Shown here: piece after piece, positions 57,405 through 64,000 of the stretch
Layout: the number at the start of each line of letters is the position of its first letter
Numbering within the stretch: the first letter of the stretch is position 1
NCBI RefSeq assembly: GCF_002288925.2
Contig: NW_022098076.1
Coordinates: 85,658,696-85,722,695 of the forward strand
DNA length: 64,000 bases
Direction: 5' to 3'
DNA from: Delphinapterus leucas
Lineage: Eukaryota; Chordata; Mammalia; Artiodactyla; Monodontidae
Notes under the pieces: model-generated
The model's database searches: none
What the model was told of the DNA's origin: nothing
What the model saw: the letters and a program-made list of their open reading frames with translations, nothing else
Made by a program: the position numbers and the translations under genes

Positions 57405-58305
57405 CTAACTCTGGGTCTGATTAGAGTGTGCAATAATTTTTAGGATAGTTATCAATAAAGTTCATAAACCTTTGTTGGAAGATCAATAGGAAACTGTCTC
57501 AAACCTATAGTTAGAGAGCCTAACCCAGAGGAATGATCGAAAACTAAGGAACCAGGAAGTGCTCAGCACTTGTGCTTTCAGTGAACCGAGTAGATGGTTG
57601 AAGGTTGGGGGTCTAATTCATTGTTTTATAGCTCAAGCCACTGTCTGAGTTAATTCCAAGTACTTTTAATACCAAAAATAATCAGAATCCCCTAATGCTG
57701 CAGGAAATGGGCAGAGTTAAGTAGAACAGTGGCAACCTGGGAAGGTAAATGAAAGCAGCAGCAGATCTGCTCCCAGGATGATCAGAAAACACTTGCAAGG
57801 TGCTTTTGGGTGTGTTTTTGGTGAAACGGGGATTCTTAATTATAAAGGTGTTGCCACCCTTACAGGTGTCTTTCAGTTTGGGTTTCCTAAAATAGCATTT
57901 GAATGGTTCTTCATAGGTTGATAACCTGTGGCAAAAAGGTGGAGATCCATTCAATTTAAAACTACTCTCCACCCTCTAAATTTACCCCCTTTTTTGGAAG
58001 CAATCTGTTCCAATGTTTGGCAGTAAAAATGCTCCCAAAGAGCCAATACCATAACAGTGAGGAATTTTAGTTACCTGGTGTGGGAGATGTAGGAACTGGG
58101 TGACTGGTGTTTAGTGAGAAGTGGGAGGAGCCTCCCACTTCTGCCCAGAGGCAGCCCCCCACCAACAATGTGCTAAAGGGCAGAAAATGCGAGGAGGAAC
58201 CCCACTTCTGGAGCTGAGGGTGGGCTCCCAGAGTGGTGCCGGGAGAACTATGGACGGTGCTAAACAAATAAACTTAGTCACACAATTGTTTATCACATTG
58301 GCCTT
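57405..58305. other. Unassigned DNA
   Basis: A GC-richer stretch at 58090-58255 has short frames in several registers and no domain. Nothing else was seen. Confidence 0.45.
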
Positions 58306-58320
58306 GAAGAGTCAGGAGAC

Positions 58321-58678
58321 TGGGACTTCCCTGGTGGCGCAGTGGTTAAGAATCCGCCTGCCAATGCAGGGGACACGGGTTCGAGCCCTGGTCCAGGAAG
58401 ATCCCACATACCGTGGAGTAACTAAGCCCGTGCACCACAACTACTGAGCCTGTGCTCTAAAGCCCGTGAGCCACAACTACTGAGCCCACGTGCTGCAACT
58501 ACTGAAGCCCACGCACCTAGGGCCCCGTGCTCCGCAACAAGAGAAGCCACCGCAATGAGAAGCCCGCACACTGCAACGAAGAGTAGCCCCCGCTCAACGC
58601 AACTGAAGAAAGCCCGCACGCAGCAACGAAGACCCAACGCAGCCAAAAATAAACAAATTAATAATAATTTTTTTAAAA
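58321..58678 (+). mobile_element. CHR SINE, long class, full length (copy 12)
   Basis: The longest CHR copy here (about 358 bp). The head 'gggacttccctggtggcgca' is followed by repeated 'ccacaactactgagcc' units (58435, 58471, and a variant near 58494), the 'gcaacgaagacccaacgcag' end and an A/T-rich tail. The target-site duplication 'agagtcaggagac' (58308-58320) matches 'agagtcatgagac' (58679-58691) at 12 of 13. It is the best-preserved long-class copy in the window. Confidence 0.96.
58335..58387 (+). promoter_or_regulatory. Pol III A and B boxes of SINE copy 12
   Basis: The A box 'tggcgcagtgg' is at 58335-58345. The B box 'ggttcgagcc' at 58378-58387 is an exact match to the tRNA consensus. 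Of the copies seen, this has the best-preserved internal promoter. Confidence 0.75.
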
Positions 58679-58691
58679 AGAGTCATGAGAC

Positions 58692-59220
58692 CAAGGATCT
58701 GGTCCTGATTCCAACAGAACATGAACTTGGCATTCAATTCTCTCACCAGCCAAATGAAGTTGCTAAGCTGGATCGGGGTCCCCAATCCCAGTACCTGCAG
58801 GACCCAGCAGGCGATGTGATAAGTGAGACATGCTCCGTAAGGCCTGGGTGGAGCTGGAGGCCACACCCGACCCCAGTGGAGCAGCGTCTGGTCAGCGATC
58901 GCTATGGGAGAACCTGGGCCCATGGTGGTTGGACTGTCCGCGTTTTTGAGAGAATCAGAAAGACCAGCTTTCTTTATAAATTCCTCTAATTTTTCAATCC
59001 TGGAGACTAATTTGTGATGTTTTCATATACACTGAAGGGGCCAAAGGAAACATTTTTGTAAGCTAGAGCCAAACCTCAGGCCCACAGTTTGTCAACTTTA
59101 AGTTCAGGTTGTATATCGAAGTGCCCTGGATAGTGGGTGCGCCTTTATATAGGGATTATCTTCTCCCCTCCTGTGGAAATTCACAGGGCATTGGCATCTG
59201 AAAGGCTACAAGAAGTCCTG
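58692..59220. other. Unassigned DNA
   Basis: No named element. A plus-strand frame continuing out of the SINE (58555-58989) is not a gene. Confidence 0.45.
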
Positions 59221-59221
59221 T

Positions 59222-59335
59222 GCTTCACCTGGTGCTTCCCAAACCTACCCAGAGACTGAACTCCTTGTGGCAAGACTCCTAAGAGCAGCTCGCTGAGCTT
59301 GTGCTTCATGGAACAGACTTTGGGAAACACAAAAC
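59222..59335. mobile_element. Possible hAT-type DNA transposon fragment
   Basis: 'cacctggtgcttcccaaacc' at the left and 'catggaacagactttgggaa' with 'acac' at the right form imperfect inverted ends of the 'agtgtttcccaaact...tttgggaaatgct' type. Confidence 0.45.
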
Positions 59336-59399
59336 TTGTCTGCTTGGTTCCAAAACGCTACACTGCTATTCCTAGTTCACTCTTGGATCTGAAGTAGGG

Positions 59400-59612
59400 G
59401 AAGAAATTAGTATTTACCAACTCCCAATAACGTGCCAGATACCATGTATCCCACATTTCAACTGACAGTCAGGAGCTAAATGTTATTATCCCCATCTTAA
59501 AGTTGAAAAAATATAAATCAGAGGCCCTGAGATAACCCCCAATAAGTGAAGCAGCCAAGATTTGGATCCGTGGGTGATTAAAAACCCCACGGTCTTTCCA
59601 CTATTCAGTAGC
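59400..59612 (-). repeat. MIR SINE
   Basis: 'ttattatccccatcttaaag' followed by 'ccaagatttggatccgtggg' and 'gtctttccactattcag' is an antisense MIR spanning core and 5' region. Confidence 0.75.
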
Positions 59613-59655
59613 TTGTAGGGGCCACAGGCAGCCTGATCTGTACCCTAAAGAAATA

Positions 59656-59807
59656 CAGTCACCATCCGTATCTGCGGGTTCAGCATCCACAGACACGCAG
59701 GGCCAACTGTACTGCATCATTTTATATAAGGGACTTGAGCATCCACGGATTTTGGTACCCGCGGGGGTCCTGGAACAAACGCCCCCTCAGATACTGAGGG
59801 ACAAGCT
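59656..59807. mobile_element. MER2 (Tigger) element, internally deleted
   Basis: It starts 'cagtcaccatccgtatctgc', continues 'cattttatataagggacttg', 'agcatccacggattttggta' and 'cccgcgggggtcctggaaca', and ends '...gatactgagggacaagct', flanked by TA on both sides as expected for a Tc1/mariner element. The usual middle portion is missing. Confidence 0.88.
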
Positions 59808-59814
59808 TATTCTC

Positions 59815-61325
59815 CCATCACCTCCCATTTCTCCCTTACTGCTCACCCCTGTGGCTTTGGACCTACCTTTTTTTCCCCTCAAAGTTTCCAGGCTCTTCAT
59901 CTGAAAAGAACTGTTTTTCCAAGAAAGCCAGGTAATCCACCAAAACATTCGGCATCACTGAGCAGGTGTGAGCATCTGATGCCTTTGCTCAAAGGAATAA
60001 TGTATCAAAGCCGACAGCTGCATTGAAGGTGTGACAGACAGCTAACCTTTGTGGCGCACGCAGACATGCCAGGCATGGTGCTCACTCCCCCGCCCTTCCC
60101 TTTCTTCCTTGTTTGGTGTCTGCCCATCCTTTACCCCCTCAGCTCCCCAGTCTCCCCTCTGCTTGACTTTCTCACCCATCTGCCATCCCTCACCTCAACC
60201 CATTTCATTTCTTTCCTTCACCCCTAAAGTAAACAGAGGAACAGAAGTCTAGCATTTTATGTGCCACACTCAGGAGTGACCACACATTCTGGTTTGCCAG
60301 GAGATGGACTCACAGGTCATGCCTGCTGTTCTCATTAGTTACTAATAGCGCCCCATCACCTCAACAGGACCTCAGATTGGACAAGATGCCACAGGATCTC
60401 ATTATATATTTATTAAACAAAGGCGTCTATTCCTTGCCCTTTAAAAGAGATGAAATCAAATTCCTCAAATTTTCCTCCCTGAGGGGAAGAATGTTTTCTA
60501 AACTAAAGTTATTTTCATATGCTTCTCAATAGCTTTTTACTAAAGTTCAATGGCCATTGGTAAAGTTGTTGCACCTTATCTAAAATGTTGTAGTTGCTAT
60601 CTTCTTGAGAAAAAGAATTGTTCCATAAGAAATCCAGACCCGATGTTTGCTAGGCATATTACATCCGCAAACTAGACTCAAGACCCACAAATGGTTTTGC
60701 AGAATGTATTCTCTGTGTGTTTTCTATCACAGGAGGAAGAATGGCAGGCAGGTGGCCCGACCAGCTGCAGGGATCACAATACCAGAAATTCACCCTTTCG
60801 ATAGCAAAATCTCCTGAGTCTACTGGCCACTAGGGGAGGAATCAGATGCTAAGATACAGGGCTAAAAAGGGCCCAGAGGACTGGGGCAGCTGGAAAAGTC
60901 AGCTGGAAAACCAACATGTTAGAAAGAAGTGAGAAATGCGTCCCTGGGAGGATGGAGGTTAAAGGGGCCATCCTGAATGAGGAAGATCCACCAAGGCATC
61001 AGCTTGAACGTTCCATCCTTTGGTCTGGATTTCTTCTCTTGCTCAACTACCAGTTTCTCTCAGATCCTTGGGCAAACTGAGATGGATGGCAAATGTCATT
61101 TCAGGAAGTAAACAAAGAAATGTTTGAAAAGGAGAGAATGGAACTCTAAGAAAAATATAGAGTTCATTATTTACATTCTGGGCTAGAATTTTAATATCCA
61201 GTTAAAAGAAAACAAAAACTACAGAGAATTCGAAGTGAGAGCAGAAACTAGTATTACTGTTTAGTTCCCAACACCTGGCACTGTGCTTGGCATACAGTGA
61301 AAATTTCACGTGCACTCTAACAGCT
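59815..61325. other. Unassigned DNA
   Basis: No recognisable repeat or gene. C/T-rich at 60080-60230. Confidence 0.45.
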
Positions 61326-61329
61326 TCAG

Positions 61330-62290
61330 GTATAAGTGACGTGTAGTACACTGCACAAGTTTGTAAGTTTTGACATATGTACAAGCCCATGAAACCATCA
61401 CCATAATCAAGATGCTGAACACATCCAACACCCCCAAAAGTTCCTCCCACCCCAGGCTCAGGCAGCTGTAATTCTGATTTGAGTCATTTTACATCCCCAC
61501 CAGCAGTGCATGAGAGGTCCGGTTCCTCGACGTCCTTGCCAACAATTGGTACGGTTGAAGCCTTTTTAATTTTAGCTGTTCTATAGTTGGGCAGTGTTAT
61601 CTCATTGTGCTTTTAATTTGCATTTTCCTAATGACTAATGACGTGTTTTTATGTGTTGATTTCCTATCCATATAACTTTTTTGTTCAAATCATTTGCTCA
61701 TTTTCTTTAATTGGGTTGTTTATCTTGTTACAGTATTGAGTTTTCAGAGTTCTTTATATATCCTGGATACAAGCCCTTTATTATAAATATATGATTTGCA
61801 AGTATTTTCTCCCAGTCTGTGTCTTCTTTTCATTCTCTTACAAATATCTTTAAAGAGCAGAAATGTCCTGCTCTTTAAAGAGCAGAATTTTGATGAAGTC
61901 CAATTTACCCAAGTTTTCTTTTATTCCATGTGTTTTTGTTATTGTTCTAGGAAATCTTTGCCCAACCCAAAGAAACTTTTGGGTGTAGTGGATCTGTTCA
62001 TTACCTTGACTGTAGTAATGTTTACACAGATGCAAACAAAGATTTTCTGCTGTTTCTGTCTAGAAGTTTTATGGTTTTGTGGTACACCTGGGTCTATGAT
62101 TCATTTTAGGTGAATTTTTGTATAGAATATGTATGAGGTACAGACTGAAGTTTTGGGTTTGTTGTTGATGTTATTGATTTTGCTGTTTTGCATATGGATT
62201 GTTTCCGCATCGTTTCGTTGAAAAGACTATCCTTTCTCCAGCAAACTATTTCTTTACACTTCTGTCAAAATCACATTCACTTCTGATCAA
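61330..62290 (-). mobile_element. Old L1 3' region (antisense), about 1 kb
   Basis: The order 'gttttgacatatgtacaagc', 'atcaagatgctgaacacatc', 'ttttacatccccaccagcag', 'tgcttttaatttgcattttc', 'ttatatatcctggatacaag', 'ttttctcccagtctgtgtct', 'ggaaatctttgcccaaccca' and 'aaagactatcctttctccag' is the antisense of the old L1M ORF2 end. A small duplication lies inside it (61848-61887). Confidence 0.9.
61868..61885. repeat. Perfect 18-bp palindrome within L1 duplication
   Basis: 'ctgctctttaaagagcag' is its own reverse complement. The adjacent 'ctttaaagagcagaa' occurs twice (61848-61862 and 61873-61887), so a 25-base step was duplicated here. Confidence 0.9.
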
Positions 62291-62329
62291 AAAGGAGAAC
62301 TCTCAAAAAAGGCCCTCGCTGACAGCTGC

Positions 62330-62735
62330 TAAAATTTAAAATGTGCATCCTCTTTGATTCAGCAACTCCAATTTTATCAGTTCCATCTAAAGAAATACAA
62401 GCACAATGATAGTGTGCAGATCCTTATAACAGTATTATTTACGGGAGGAAAACAACCACAACAAAAAATGGGTACAACCCAAATATTCCCTGATACAGGA
62501 AGGACTGAATAAATTACAGTCCAGCTCCACCACAAAATTTTATGTAGGGAGTAAAAGGAATGAGTTGGGGCTACATGTACTGACCAGAAGAGAGATCCAA
62601 GAAACATTCTGTAAAGTGAAAAAAGTTACAGAGTTTTATATATATAATGATTATATTATTTAAACAAACGAGAAAAACCTAAATATGTATCTATATATTT
62701 GTATGTGTTTGCAAAAACCTAGGGAAAATTATGGG
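62330..62735 (+). mobile_element. Old L1 3' end remnant (sense)
   Basis: 'gattcagcaactccaatttt', 'gttccatctaaagaaataca', 'aacagtattatttacgggag', 'caacccaaatattccctgat' and later 'gaataaattacagtccagct' and 'aaagtgaaaaaagttacaga' follow the order of old L1 ORF2 3' ends in sense orientation. Together with the antisense block on the left it forms a head-to-head pair of L1 remnants. Confidence 0.65.
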
Positions 62736-63034
62736 CAAAAAACTACCAGACAGATCACATGAGTTTCCTTCATGGGCAGCACTGAGAATGAGGGAATGAA
62801 CAAGATTATCAACTTCCTGGTACCCTAAGCAGATATTATTTTGTAATTTTTGAGTCAAATCAAGTCTAAAATAGTAGCCATGACTTTGCCATGCAGAGGA
62901 TTTGCACCCTATTCCATTACACATCTGTACCACCACTTGGAAAAAAACTGGGTTTTTTTGGTGGTTGGTTCTAGTAGGGAGAAATATTTTGGTACATGAG
63001 GGATAACTCCCCCCCAAAAAAATTCCACACTAAG

Positions 63035-63500
63035 TATTATAGGTTGAATTGTGTCCCCAAAAATTTCATATGTAAAAGTCCTAAACCCTAGTACCTCAGA
63101 ATGTGACCTTATTTGGAAATAGGATCATTGCAGATATAATTAGTTACGTTAGAATGAGATCATACTGGATTAGGGTGGGCCCCTAATCCGATATGACCGG
63201 TGTCCTTATAAGAAAGGAAATTTGGACACAGAGAAAAACACATGGGGAGAACACCATGCAAAGCTTCAGCTGGAGTGAAGCTGCCACAAGCCAAGGAAAG
63301 CCGAAGATTTGCAGCAAACTACCGGAACCTGGGAGGGAGGCATGGAAAAGATTCTCCCTCACGGCCCTCGGAAGCTATCGACCCTTCATGCAACCTGATT
63401 GGAGATATCCATCCTCCTGAACTATGAAACAGTACATTTCTGTTGCTTAAGCCACCCAGCTTGTGGTACTTCATTAGAGCGGCCCTGCGAAACTAATGCA
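63035..63500 (+). mobile_element. MLT1-like (MaLR) solo LTR with target-site duplication
   Basis: 'ggttgaattgtgtccccaaa', 'gtacctcagaatgtgacctt', 'attagggtgggcccctaatc', 'ggtgtccttataagaaagga', 'tgttgcttaagccacccagc' and the end 'gcgaaactaatgca' follow the order of a MaLR-type LTR. The 5-bp duplication 'ctaag' is at 63030-63034 and 63501-63505, fixing the bounds at 466 bp. There is no internal coding sequence. Two overlapping open frames at 63193-63427 are fortuitous. Confidence 0.8.
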
Positions 63501-63509
63501 CTAAGCTCC

Positions 63510-64000
63510 CAAGCAGTTAAACCTAAAGCAAAAAAAAAGTAGCAACAGCCACTCATCAGCACCACGGTCCCGCAGCCCCCAGGTCCGTGCCTAGGGAGCA
63601 GCCTCAGAAGACACAGAAAGTAAACAGCAGTGTCTACTGTCCCGCATTATAGGTGGCTTGTACACCAGGATGCCGTACACACCTGAGGGAAAGCTGGTTC
63701 CTGATGTAGACATCAAAGCATGCGGTGGGCAGAAGGGGCTACAGTATCTGCATGTTTATCCCCAGACCCACAATTACACAGAAACCGTGGGGAAGGGTTT
63801 GTCATGAAAGGATTAGGGTGGATCTACTATTAAGAAAGGATAACGATTAAGGAGCCCCTTTCTCCTGGCACCTCTCCCTCCCTTTCACATGTGCAGCATC
63901 CTTCCCTACTGAGGAAGAGAGTGGAAAGTAAAGCAGCCTTTCAAAACTTGAGTGATTCTCAGTATCCTGTGACAAACCATGATGAAAAAGAATGCATGTG
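63510..64000. other. Unassigned DNA at the right edge
   Basis: No recognisable element. Confidence 0.45.

Noticed and set aside
63193..63427. Two overlapping plus-strand frames
   Set aside because: They lie inside an MLT1-like LTR, which does not encode protein.

Overview
This is a mammalian nuclear window, and almost certainly cetacean (whale or dolphin). The clearest sign is the set of tRNA-derived SINEs of the CHR type. One short class, with a body ending in 'gcgtaccgc' plus poly(A), is typical of whales and dolphins. A longer class shared with hippo and ruminants is also present. A nearly full-length LINE-1 of the cetartiodactyl type agrees with this. There are no bacterial-style genes, no operons, and no obvious intact protein-coding host gene. 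The window reads as intergenic or deep intronic DNA.

Layout. 1-963 is the 3' end of a young-looking L1 cut by the window edge. 964-1345 is an old antisense L1 split by a SINE. 1346-26600 is mostly unassigned single-copy-looking DNA. It carries seven CHR SINEs (counting the one at 1037), MIR and L2 remnants, MER5-like and other DNA-transposon relics, an old antisense L1 at about 20855-21560, and several microsatellites. 26634-32547 is an essentially full-length L1 (5'UTR, ORF1, ORF2, 3'UTR, poly(A)) bracketed by an 18-bp target-site duplication with one mismatch. It is dead: one frameshift in ORF1, and several frameshifts and stops in ORF2. 32566-64000 continues with five more SINEs, L2 and MIR relics, two MLT1-like LTRs, the tail of an older retroviral LTR, hAT and Tigger MITE remnants, a large old antisense L1 block at about 61330-62290, and unassigned DNA.

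Twelve CHR-family SINEs were placed. For eleven of them the target-site duplications can be read directly, which fixes their boundaries well. Several insertions are nested in older repeats (SINE in MIR, in an L1 3' end, in an unassigned repeat), giving a relative chronology: MIR, L2 and DNA elements first, then old L1 and LTRs, then long-class CHR SINEs, then short-class CHR SINEs and the young L1s.

Items most worth a second look are these. A possible 165-bp exon on the minus strand (7527-7691) is open throughout, has plausible splice sites and is symmetric phase 1. A minus-strand pair of reading frames lies at 37467-38308, the upstream one with a signal-peptide-like start. A perfect 14-bp hairpin abuts an LTR at 36165-36199. 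There is an apparent deletion at the SINE insertion near position 1040. Within SINEs there are 22-bp and 16-bp tandem expansions. I found no evidence for a new defence system, CRISPR array or gene cluster.
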